Origin: Afifella marina DSM 2698
Lineage (GTDB): Bacteria; Pseudomonadota; Alphaproteobacteria; Rhizobiales; Afifellaceae
Length of the DNA: 64,000 nt
Assembly (NCBI RefSeq): GCF_900102695.1
Contig: NZ_FMVW01000003.1
Location: forward strand, 1 to 64,000
Direction of reading: 5' to 3'
A program made the translations under genes and the position numbers. Shown here piece by piece: positions 40,390 to 48,157 of this stretch. The notes beneath the pieces are model-generated. The model saw only the letters and a program-made list of their open reading frames with translations. It searched no databases and was not told the DNA's origin. Numbering within the stretch: the stretch's first letter is position 1; each line of letters starts with the position of its first letter.

Positions 40390-41399
40390 GCGCCGCCGCA
40401 CGTCTGGACGACGCACTCGACCGTGCACTCCGCCACGTCGTGGATGTGATGGAAGAGCCTTACGCGCCTGAAGTCCGATTGAGCGTCGATGACGACGAAG
40501 CATTTTGGGCCGTGGCCGAACCGGACGGTGATGGCCTGCATCTCACCATCAGCACCGGGGTTGTCAGCGGTCTGGACGATTTATGGTCGGCGGCCTTTCA
40601 GGATGACGGGCTGCTGGTGATCGACGGCAGGCGGATCACCGACGATATCGCGTTCATGACTCAGGTCAGCCTGGTGTTTCTGCTGCTGCATGAAATGGCC
40701 CATTCCGATCTCGACCATTTCGGGTTCACCGGTGGCGGGATTACCGAAGCGGGTACATCGCGCGCACGCGGATTGCTGTCACGCACGCCACAAGCGGCCG
40801 CACCTGTCGATGAGCTCGGCCACGGGAACCGCTCGGCGGCTGAACGCTGTCTCGAATTGCAAGCCGACCACGAGGCGATTGAATTTCTGCTCGAAGGCTA
40901 TTCGAACGAACAGTGGGACGTCCTGCGCGTGCGCAGCGCCGCCGTCATGGCGGTGATGGTGCTGATCGAACGCGAGGATGAGGCAAGCGGCTCGGACGGC
41001 GCGACACATCCGAGTGCGGCGACACGGATCTTCCAGCTGCTCGGCCACTTGGCGAGCCTGTGGTCGGTCCCGGCACAGACCAAGGCGCAGGAACTCGGCC
41101 TTTCAGAAGTGCGCGAAGAAGACCTGCCCTCCGACGCCGAGAGCGAAGCCTATCAAAGCGAGGTCATCATCCCGGCCTTTGCCGATGCCGCAGCGCTGGC
41201 GCGAGCCGCGAAGGCGGATAGCGTCGCACGCGAACTTGGCGATCCGGCTGACTTCTTCGCCGATATCGGAACTGTCCAGGAAGGCACGGCAGAGACCGAA
41301 GCGGATTTGCGAACGGCAGGCGCGAAGGAACTTTTGGCCCTCATGCCGCTCAATGCTGCGATCATGGCGATGATGGGAGAGCGCGGGCTGTCGCTGTGA
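40386..41399 (+). CDS. Zincin-type metallopeptidase
   Basis: 337 residues from a GTG coupled to the previous gene. FLLLHEMAHSDLDHFG gives the HExxH zinc site, and ERCLELQADHEAIEFLL (ExxxxAD type) supplies the third ligand, as in M48-like or Lit-like cytoplasmic peptidases. No signal peptide or membrane helices were seen, unlike M48 membrane enzymes. Island location suggests a role in defence or abortive infection, but this is inference. Confidence 0.65.
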   Translation: MSAAARLDDALDRALRHVVDVMEEPYAPEVRLSVDDDEAFWAVAEPDGDGLHLTISTGVVSGLDDLWSAAFQDDGLLVIDGRRITDDIAFMTQVSLVFLLLHEMAHSDLDHFGFTGGGITEAGTSRARGLLSRTPQAAAPVDELGHGNRSAAERCLELQADHEAIEFLLEGYSNEQWDVLRVRSAAVMAVMVLIEREDEASGSDGATHPSAATRIFQLLGHLASLWSVPAQTKAQELGLSEVREEDLPSDAESEAYQSEVIIPAFADAAALARAAKADSVARELGDPADFFADIGTVQEGTAETEADLRTAGAKELLALMPLNAAIMAMMGERGLSL

Positions 41400-41422
41400 G
41401 CCACGATGCGTCGCTGCACCAC

Positions 41423-41983
41423 TCAGACCGTCGATCTGCTCGCTCGCCTCAATGAGAGCGGAAGGAAGCAGTCGATTTCTTCAGGGCTGAACGTCAGGTC
41501 TTCCTTGTTCTTCAACCGATCCTGAGCGGCCTTGTAGGCCTTGCCGTTGGTTTGCGGCGCCGATTGGTAGATGGCCGCGAGCATCGTCTGCAGTTCGTCG
41601 CGCCGGGCTATCGCTGTCCCAGGATTTAGAATTGGGAGATCCGTCAGCAATGACAGATAGCACTCGCGCACGTTCCAGAGCTTCGACGCCGCATCACGAT
41701 GCTTTTGCGCAATTGCACCCAGATCAAAATTCTTAAGATAGGTGGATACGAAAAGCGTCGAAAAGGAAAGCACGACCGTGCTGATCTCGACCCACAATGC
41801 GGTGGTGAATATGACACCCACGGCGCCGGTACTCGTTAGCGCCGTCAGGACAATCTGGGCCACCTTGAACTGGTTGAGCCGTGCTGTGCATTGATCAGCC
41901 ATCTGCTCGTGCGTCTTATGGGAATAGACAACACGTCCGAAGCACTCGCGAATTTGCTCTTCCAGCGTGACAGTATTTTCCAA
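41423..41983 (-). CDS. SLATT-domain two-helix membrane protein (CD-NTase-associated effector)
   Basis: 186 residues from a TTG start with GTAGGAGG upstream. Two membrane helices lie at about residues 41-58 (VAQIVLTALTSTGAVGVIF) and 64-82 (VEISTVVLSFSTLFVSTYL), followed by the SLATT cytoplasmic helix with NFDLGAIAQKHRDAASKLW. SLATT proteins are predicted pore-forming effectors of nucleotide-second-messenger defence. It lies nine bases after the CD-NTase gene. Confidence 0.8.
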   Translation of the reverse strand: MENTVTLEEQIRECFGRVVYSHKTHEQMADQCTARLNQFKVAQIVLTALTSTGAVGVIFTTALWVEISTVVLSFSTLFVSTYLKNFDLGAIAQKHRDAASKLWNVRECYLSLLTDLPILNPGTAIARRDELQTMLAAIYQSAPQTNGKAYKAAQDRLKNKEDLTFSPEEIDCFLPLSLRRASRSTV

Positions 41984-41992
41984 GCCAGCCTC

Positions 41993-43312
41993 CTACGCAG
42001 CTGCCGCAACTTCGGCGCTGATCGGAACGAGGACGCTGTCGCGCGCCACGACGACGCCGTTTTGCACGGCGTAGCACTCGACAAGATGGTTGCCACGGAA
42101 ACTGGTGCGCTCCTGGCGTTCCCAGTGACCGTCGTCTTTTAGAATTTGCCCCCGAATCTCATCGCGCCGCTCTGCCTCTTCGCCACGGTTCAATACCTTC
42201 CAATACAGGGCGGCGTCCTCCGGAAGATCGCTTCCATCGGCAACGAAAAAGCGGAGGCTTTTCCTTCGCAGAAGAATGCCGTGCCGCCCGAGGAGATCGA
42301 GCAGCATGGTCGGGCGAAAACCATTCTGGGTGACTTCACAGTTGATCTGAAGATCGTAGCGGATATCGATCGGAAAGCGGTTCTCGACAAACTCCTCGGT
42401 GTATCGGAATTCCGCCTTGGCTACCGATGTCGCGACCGCATCTTCCGACACTGCTTCGGGAGCAGGATAGCCGTTGCCGAACACTGCCCGCCATTTCTGG
42501 CGTTCGTTCTTTTGCCCGCTTGCAGCGATCGCTTTTTTGCAAAGCTCATACGCCTCGGCTGCCTTCTTTTCGAAGCGCTTCTTTACGCGGACGCGTTGAC
42601 GGCTCCCAAGGGCAGCATATTCAGACTGCTTCGGCTGATCCGCCAGATACTTGAAGAAATCCCGGCACAAATAATCGTACCAGAAATAGCTTTTTGTATC
42701 ATATTCCTCGGTCGATTCGAGGAAGTTGTAGGCCAGAGTATCGATGAGCAACCCGCCCATCGCGACGCCATGCTTGTTCTTCCAGGCGCGGGTCATTTTG
42801 CAGAGGCGGCGGAGGTTTCGGTTCTTCCGCACATTAGCCGCGCGCATTTCATCGAGTTCGGCCTGGGGTTTTGTGATCTTCCACGATCCGCCGCTATTCG
42901 TGTCCGGATACTTGTAGCTGCCGTCGTTCTCCCTGAACGCCGGCATCACCTCGATGTGGAAATCCTTGTAGAGCACCCGGACGACAAGACGGTCCACCTT
43001 GACGGTGGTGGCAGGGTAACGCGCCTTGATCGCGTCTTTGGTGTCACGCAGAAGCGCATATTGCCCCCCGTTCTTATACGTCTCCCACTTCGATGCAGGT
43101 ACGATGTAGATCATATCCAGATCAGATATGCCCTTGATAGCCGTCCAACGACCGTAAGAGCCGACTTGCAGGCTGTTGGCCGTCTTCGACTCCGTGTCGC
43201 GAAATTCCTTGTTCAATACCGCTGTGATTTCGCCGTACCGCAAAGCGATGGTGTCGGCGTTGGCAACCTGAATATTGCTAAGAAGCGTCTTGAAGTCGTC
43301 TGCAATGCTCAT
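41993..43312 (-). CDS. CD-NTase (SMODS) nucleotidyltransferase
   Basis: About 439 residues. SLQVGSYGRWTAIKGISDLDM is the CD-NTase active-site motif (GSxGRxT with the DxD acidic pair) and VKVDRLVVRVLY and FHIEVMPAF supply the remaining acidic residue region. A C-terminal sensor-like region (about residues 300-439) follows. I chose the ATG at 43312 (MSIADDFKTLLSNI), where homologues of this group begin; the upstream in-frame ATG 43420 abuts the previous stop and would add 36 residues. It makes a cyclic oligonucleotide signal that should activate the SLATT effector. Confidence 0.8.
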   Translation of the reverse strand: MSIADDFKTLLSNIQVANADTIALRYGEITAVLNKEFRDTESKTANSLQVGSYGRWTAIKGISDLDMIYIVPASKWETYKNGGQYALLRDTKDAIKARYPATTVKVDRLVVRVLYKDFHIEVMPAFRENDGSYKYPDTNSGGSWKITKPQAELDEMRAANVRKNRNLRRLCKMTRAWKNKHGVAMGGLLIDTLAYNFLESTEEYDTKSYFWYDYLCRDFFKYLADQPKQSEYAALGSRQRVRVKKRFEKKAAEAYELCKKAIAASGQKNERQKWRAVFGNGYPAPEAVSEDAVATSVAKAEFRYTEEFVENRFPIDIRYDLQINCEVTQNGFRPTMLLDLLGRHGILLRRKSLRFFVADGSDLPEDAALYWKVLNRGEEAERRDEIRGQILKDDGHWERQERTSFRGNHLVECYAVQNGVVVARDSVLVPISAEVAAAA

Positions 43313-43420
43313 CGAAAACACCGTCTGCCAAGCGGGATGACCACCTAACAGAGATTCGATGGCTGGAGTCAATGAATGTTCCGGTTTTGTCCACGGGGCG
43401 AAAAGCCGAACAGCCGACAT

Positions 43421-44278
43421 TCAGCCGTTTACAAAGATGATGTTCAACCGGTGCACGGCCATCGTCCCAGCATCCGATTCTATGAAGTCGTGGGCGATCG
43501 CGTCCAGGGTTTCGGGCAAGATGGCATGGCCAAGCGTTAGCTGACGCTCGAAGGGTCGGACCAGGCTCTCCGGCCCGACGAGAAATGCAAAGCCGTGTAG
43601 TCCAGCATCAGCTCGTTCGCTGAGCATGACCGGCTGCCCCGTATCGATGTTGTACGGTAGCGGCTGCTTTCCGGCCGGACATGGAACCGCCATCGTGACG
43701 TCGTCATGCGCGAGCGCCATCGGAAACCAGTCGCCCTCGTATTCCTCCAGCCCCAGAACAAAGCCATCGATCGCGTTGCGGATCAGGAACCAGAAGCTCT
43801 GGCCGAGGGGGACGGGGTTGTCGGCGACGGGGTTCTTGTCGGCGCGCTCGACGAGGTTGCGACCATGCTGTGGTCGTACGAGCTGGGCGTCACCATAACG
43901 GCCTTGGCTTCCGAGAAAGTGCTGCCAGTCGCTCTTGAGCGACGGATCGAACAGTCTGGGGTCAAGCCGGACCGCCAGATCGAGGTGGTTGGCGACGATC
44001 CAGTTGTAGATGCGCAAGGCGCGGCCTCTGGCGATCGTGCCCTTGGCGAAATTGCTCTGATGATACGTGTCCGCGACATGCAGTGGCGGTTTGAGCTCAT
44101 CGAGAAAGAACTGCTGCCAGCCTAGGCCCTCAGTTTTGAGGATTGCGCTGGTGACGCGGTGTAGCGCCTTGCGCTCTCCGGTCGTCGCCTTCAGCCAGTC
44201 CACCGCCAAATTCCTACCCCCTGCCAATCTACCCAGTCTATCCGCCGATCCGCCGTATTTCGACCCGGCGAGGCTCAC
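43421..44278 (-). CDS. Unknown first gene of the CD-NTase/SLATT operon
   Basis: 285 residues from a GTG start; no signal peptide or clear membrane helix. The helical N-terminal part (LAVDWLKATTGERKALHRVT) and a middle mixed region (QSFWFLIRNAIDGFVLGLEE) do not match a family I know. The gene stop directly abuts an ATG in the CD-NTase frame. Position and strand imply a third component of the system, perhaps a regulator or sensor. Confidence 0.55.
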   Translation of the reverse strand: MSLAGSKYGGSADRLGRLAGGRNLAVDWLKATTGERKALHRVTSAILKTEGLGWQQFFLDELKPPLHVADTYHQSNFAKGTIARGRALRIYNWIVANHLDLAVRLDPRLFDPSLKSDWQHFLGSQGRYGDAQLVRPQHGRNLVERADKNPVADNPVPLGQSFWFLIRNAIDGFVLGLEEYEGDWFPMALAHDDVTMAVPCPAGKQPLPYNIDTGQPVMLSERADAGLHGFAFLVGPESLVRPFERQLTLGHAILPETLDAIAHDFIESDAGTMAVHRLNIIFVNG

Positions 44279-44547
44279 CTAGAATGAGTCACAAGCAATA
44301 GGCGGCGAGCCGACTGCATGCGAAACTGCATGCATATGCACGTCGTTGCCAAAAAGAGACCGGCACCAAAACGAAGCGGCGGCGCCTGAAATATAACGGC
44401 TATCGCAAATCTTTGAGGCTGCACTGCACAATTTGCATACCACATGGAAGCCGATTTTATGGAGGGTATCTCTTCATATTTTCTGAAGTTCCGAGAGAAT
44501 TATTCTGACAATTACGGATGACCTATCCAGAAAGGTAAAGTCAAAAA
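44279..44547. promoter_or_regulatory. Divergent AT-rich promoter region between the CD-NTase operon and integrase operon
   Basis: 269 bases without a gene. A direct repeat CTGCATGC (twice within 20 bases, around 44314-44336, followed by ATATGCA) lies on the CD-NTase side. Further right the sequence is AT-rich (TCTTCATATTTTCTGAAG, GAATTATTCTGACAATTACGG), consistent with a promoter for the recombinase operon. Confidence 0.35.
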
Positions 44548-44883
44548 ATGGCTGAGATCGAAGAGAACACCTGCGTCAATAGCGAAAAAGCACCGCGTCT
44601 TTCTGTTGACTGGCAGTTATATGCAGACGCTCTCGATAAATCCGACCTCACCGATGACGAAAAGCGTGAATTCATCGAAACGCTCTGGTATATTGTTGTG
44701 TCCTTCGTTGATCTCGGCTTTGGCATCGACTCCGTGAGCCATGCCATCGATAGCCAGTCCCGATCGGAACCCTGCGCTCAGGTTCTGCGGTTGGAGAAGG
44801 ATTCGCCGCTCCGCCAGCGGTTCAAAGGCGCGAACGACCAATCGAATGAAAAGGAGAGACTCCAGAAAGGCAGGAAAGCATGA
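44548..44883 (+). CDS. Small acidic protein preceding the large serine recombinase
   Basis: 111 residues. LSVDWQLYADALDKSDLTDD, then EFIETLWYIVVSFVDLGFGI, is a recurring small protein found directly upstream of serine recombinases in Rhizobiales islands. Its stop overlaps the recombinase start (ATGA), so it is coupled. It may be a recombination directionality or accessory factor; that is inferred from position only. Confidence 0.65.
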   Translation: MAEIEENTCVNSEKAPRLSVDWQLYADALDKSDLTDDEKREFIETLWYIVVSFVDLGFGIDSVSHAIDSQSRSEPCAQVLRLEKDSPLRQRFKGANDQSNEKERLQKGRKA

Positions 44884-47222
44884 GATTTGACAACGGGCCA
44901 AGCCATAACGTCACGCAGGCGGTTATCTATTGCCGCGTATCGAGCAAGGCCCAAACCAAGCGCGGCGACGGGCTGAACTCGCAGGAAACACGCTGCCGCG
45001 AATACGCGAAATACCGCGCCTATGATGTGGTGCGTGTCTTCACCGACGACCTGACAGGGCAGCGCGCCGACCGGCCCGGCCTTCTGTCCATGCTCGCCTT
45101 TCTCAAAGCCGACCGCAAAAATCCGCATGTCGTCATCATCGATGATCTGACGCGGTTTGCCCGTAATGTCCGCATTCACTTCGATCTGCGCCAGGCCATC
45201 ATCGCGGCCGGCGGCATCCTGGAATCGCCCTCCGTCGAACTGCGCGACGATGCTGACGGCGAACTGCACGAATATATCCTCGCTTCGGTCTCCCAGCACC
45301 AAAGCCGCAAGAATGCCGAGCAGACGCTGAACCGGATGCAGTCGCGCTGTCTCAACGGCTACTGGGTGTTCCAGCCACCCATCGGCTACCGCTACCAGAA
45401 GGCCGACGGGCACGGGAAACTGCTTATCCGCAACGAGCCGCTAGCCTCGATCGTTCAGGAAGCGTTGGAAGGCTACGCCTCGGGACGCTTCGACACACAG
45501 GTCGAAGTGAAGCGCTTCCTGGAAGCCCAACCCGACTTTCCCACAGACCTGCCTGATGGACAGATTCGCAATCAGCGGATCACCGACATTCTGACGCGCG
45601 TCACCTATGCCGGATATCTCGAAGTGCCCAAATGGGACATTCCCCTGCGCAAGGCGCGGCACGAAGGCCTGATCACCCTGGAGACACACCAGAAGATCCT
45701 CGACCGCCTCAAGGGTGGTGCGCGGGTGCCGGCGCGCAAGGACATCAACGCCGATTTTCCGCTTCGCGGCTTCGTCTTGTGCGGCGATTGCGAGCAACCG
45801 CTGACCGCGTGCTGGTCAACCAGCAAGACCGGCGTGAAGCACCCGTACTATCTCTGCTACAATCGCGCCTGCGAGAGCCATCGCAAGTCGATCCCGCGCG
45901 ATCGGCTCGAAGGCGAGTTCGAATCGCTGCTGTGCCGCCTGCAGCCCTCGCCAACGCTGTTCGACATCACCAAGGCGATGTTCCGCAGGGCATGGGACGC
46001 GCGTCTGGCGCAGTCTGAAACGCTCAAGGCCACGCTACAGCGCGATATCATCAAGGTGGAAAAGCAGATCGAGCAGCTGGTCGACCGCATCGTCGATTCT
46101 GATAGCGCGACAGCCGTCTCGGCCTATGAGCGCCGTATCGCAAAGTTGGAGAAGGATAAGCTGCTGGCCACCGAAAAGCTGGCCAAAGGGGGCGGACCGA
46201 AGCGCAGCTTTGAGGATTTGTTCGAACTCGCGATGGCGTTCTTGTCAAACCCCTGGAATCTTTGGGCTTCCGAGCGGCTTGAGGACAAGCGGACTGCCCT
46301 CAAACTCACCTTTGCCGACCGTTTGCCGTATCATCGCGCAAGCGGTTTTCGAACCCCGAAAACCACTATACCTTTCAATGTGTTAGGAGGCCTAACTATG
46401 CAGAAATGTGAGTTGGCGCACCGGAGAGGATTCGAACCCCTGACCCCCAGATTCGTAGTCTGGTGCTCTATCCAGCTGAGCTACCGGTGCTTGCCGCTGT
46501 CGTCGCAAGCCTATCGGCTGCGGCGCGGAGCGACACACCTAATCGCTCAGAAGACGGATTGCAAGCACCTCTCGCAGCCTCTTTCACGGCTTTTATGCTT
46601 TGCGGCGATCGCGCATATCGGCCAGCCGCGCTGGACGGTCGGGGATCTCGATCTGAAAGACGGTTCCGGCCCCTGCCCGCTCCAGAAGCGCGATTTCTCC
46701 GCCATGAGCGGCCACGATCTCCTGCGCGATCGCCAAACCGAGCCCGACACCGCCGGGCCGCGTGGAGCCCTGGAAGGGCTCGAAAAGCGCCTCGCGCGCC
46801 CGCTTCGGAAGGCCCGGTCCCGTGTCACAAACACGCAGGCGCGCAACCGCACCCGTGCGTTCCCCCTCGACCCAAAGACGGCGGATGACGGAGGCATTTT
46901 CATCCGACACGAGCGCCTCCTGGGCGTTGCGGCAGAGGTTGAGCATGACGCGGAAGAACTGGTCGGGGTCGGCGTCGATCTCCAGATCGCCCGGGACCCT
47001 GTTTTCGAAAACGACCGTGCCGTCCGGCGTCAGGCTCAAGATTTCCGCCACTTCCTCCACCAGCCGCCGTGCGGAGACGAGCCGGCGCACTGGCTCCGCC
47101 TCTTCGGCGCGGCCATAGGCGAGAACCGAGCGGGTGTAGCCGATCGCCCGATCGATGGTGCCCACAAGTTTTGGCGCGATGCGGCGCACGAGCGGATCTT
47201 GCGCTTCGCCGAGATGGTCTGA
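44880..47222 (+). CDS. Large serine recombinase (candidate island integrase), frame running through tRNA-Arg
   Basis: The recombinase proper occupies about residues 1-500: nucleophile in AVIYCRVSSKAQTKRGDGLN, DDLTGQRADRPG, IIDDLTRFARN, the recombinase DNA-binding domain, then a zinc ribbon (GFVLCGDCEQPLTAC...CYNRAC) and coiled coil (EKQIEQLVDRIV). After PFNVLGGLTMQ at about 46400 the frame has no stop, reads antisense through the tRNA-Arg gene (RRGFEPLTPRFVVWCSIQLS) and continues antisense to the kinase gene until 47222, 780 codons. The native end was presumably lost on integration, and the tail is chromosomal. Confidence 0.85.
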   Translation: MRFDNGPSHNVTQAVIYCRVSSKAQTKRGDGLNSQETRCREYAKYRAYDVVRVFTDDLTGQRADRPGLLSMLAFLKADRKNPHVVIIDDLTRFARNVRIHFDLRQAIIAAGGILESPSVELRDDADGELHEYILASVSQHQSRKNAEQTLNRMQSRCLNGYWVFQPPIGYRYQKADGHGKLLIRNEPLASIVQEALEGYASGRFDTQVEVKRFLEAQPDFPTDLPDGQIRNQRITDILTRVTYAGYLEVPKWDIPLRKARHEGLITLETHQKILDRLKGGARVPARKDINADFPLRGFVLCGDCEQPLTACWSTSKTGVKHPYYLCYNRACESHRKSIPRDRLEGEFESLLCRLQPSPTLFDITKAMFRRAWDARLAQSETLKATLQRDIIKVEKQIEQLVDRIVDSDSATAVSAYERRIAKLEKDKLLATEKLAKGGGPKRSFEDLFELAMAFLSNPWNLWASERLEDKRTALKLTFADRLPYHRASGFRTPKTTIPFNVLGGLTMQKCELAHRRGFEPLTPRFVVWCSIQLSYRCLPLSSQAYRLRRGATHLIAQKTDCKHLSQPLSRLLCFAAIAHIGQPRWTVGDLDLKDGSGPCPLQKRDFSAMSGHDLLRDRQTEPDTAGPRGALEGLEKRLARPLRKARSRVTNTQARNRTRAFPLDPKTADDGGIFIRHERLLGVAAEVEHDAEELVGVGVDLQIARDPVFENDRAVRRQAQDFRHFLHQPPCGDEPAHWLRLFGAAIGENRAGVADRPIDGAHKFWRDAAHERILRFAEMV
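46414..46490 (-). tRNA. tRNA-Arg(ACG), island integration site
   Basis: 77 nucleotides on the minus strand: acceptor GCACCGG/CCGGTGC with discriminator G and encoded CCA, D-arm GCTCAGCTGGATAGAGC, anticodon stem CCAGA/TCTGG with loop CTACGAA (anticodon ACG, read as ICG), T-arm with GGTTCGAATCC. The gene is complete. Its 3' end faces the island and the candidate integrase, the normal layout for an island inserted at a tRNA 3' end. Confidence 0.95.
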
Positions 47223-48080
47223 GAAGAGCTGGGCGGAGGCCAGGATGTTTCGCAGGTCGTGGTTGATCTTGGAGACCGCGAGACCGAGATTGGCGAGATG
47301 CCGGCGCTGATGCAACATGTCGCGCAAGGCCGCCTGCATTTCGGCGAAACGCTCCTCGGCACGGCCGATCTCGTCATGGCGGCCGGTCGGCGTGACCTCA
47401 CAGCGCACATCCTCCGGATCGGCGGAAAAGTCCTGCATGCTGGCGGCGAGCTTTTGAATGGGCCGCACGATCATGCGTCTCAGCGCCAGATAGACGAAGG
47501 AGGCGGTGATGACGGAAATCGCCATGGAGAGGAGCAGGATATTGCGTGAGTAACGCAGCATCGCCTGACGCAGACCATCCTCGCGCAGCACGATTTCGAA
47601 CATCGCCATGCCGGCCGGAGGTTCTCCCGAAACCCGGATGAGCCGGTCCCCGCCCCCCAAAAAGAGCGTACCGAACGCCGCCGCAATCGCCTCCGCAGGC
47701 CCCAGCTCGCGCAGATCCTGATGAACTGCCACTTCCTCCGGCATGTTGCCGGCCGCGATCAGGATATGCTGGCCGTTCTCCATCATCGCGATCGCTTCCA
47801 TGCCGATCGCCTGCAAGAGACGCTTCTGCAGATCTTCCGGGAAAGGGGTTGCGCCAGGGCTCGACGCGGCAAGGGCCGCGATCGACGCCGCCTCGAGCTT
47901 CTCATCGAGCCACATATTGCGGAAATTGGCGATCGAAGGCACGTAGATCAGCACCTCCGCGACCATGACGAAGGTGATCGTCAGCACGAGAAGCTTGCCG
48001 GACAGCCCTCGCACCGGCCACAGCTCGGCAAGCCGCGACTTTCTCGTCATCTCCTCCGGGGGCTTTTCCTCAAGCGCCAC
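46593..48080 (-). CDS. Membrane-bound sensor histidine kinase
   Basis: About 495 residues. Two membrane helices (about residues 30-48 and 180-203, NILLLSMAISVITASFVYLA) flank a periplasmic domain of about 130 residues; HAMP follows. The phospho-accepting histidine is in SKINHDLRNILAS, then N-box NLCRNAQEA, G1 DTGPGLP and G2 GVGLGLAIAQE. GTG 48080 is chosen, with GAGGAG upstream; a TTG one codon earlier is possible. No response regulator is adjacent. Its 3' half is crossed antisense by the recombinase frame. Confidence 0.9.
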   Translation of the reverse strand: MALEEKPPEEMTRKSRLAELWPVRGLSGKLLVLTITFVMVAEVLIYVPSIANFRNMWLDEKLEAASIAALAASSPGATPFPEDLQKRLLQAIGMEAIAMMENGQHILIAAGNMPEEVAVHQDLRELGPAEAIAAAFGTLFLGGGDRLIRVSGEPPAGMAMFEIVLREDGLRQAMLRYSRNILLLSMAISVITASFVYLALRRMIVRPIQKLAASMQDFSADPEDVRCEVTPTGRHDEIGRAEERFAEMQAALRDMLHQRRHLANLGLAVSKINHDLRNILASAQLFSDHLGEAQDPLVRRIAPKLVGTIDRAIGYTRSVLAYGRAEEAEPVRRLVSARRLVEEVAEILSLTPDGTVVFENRVPGDLEIDADPDQFFRVMLNLCRNAQEALVSDENASVIRRLWVEGERTGAVARLRVCDTGPGLPKRAREALFEPFQGSTRPGGVGLGLAIAQEIVAAHGGEIALLERAGAGTVFQIEIPDRPARLADMRDRRKA

Positions 48081-48157
48081 CAAACACTCCTCAGACGCCT
48101 TGCGGGCCTCGCACGCGCCGCATCACAACCGGCCGCCTTCCGCCCTGCCCCGGCCTT

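Noticed and set aside
44314-44336. CTGCATGC direct repeats as an attachment site
   Set aside because: Only two short copies, located inside the island away from the tRNA end; more likely promoter context.
46500-47222. C-terminal 240 codons of the recombinase frame as a genuine domain
   Set aside because: They are antisense to a well-supported histidine kinase gene and have no domain character, so they are read-through.
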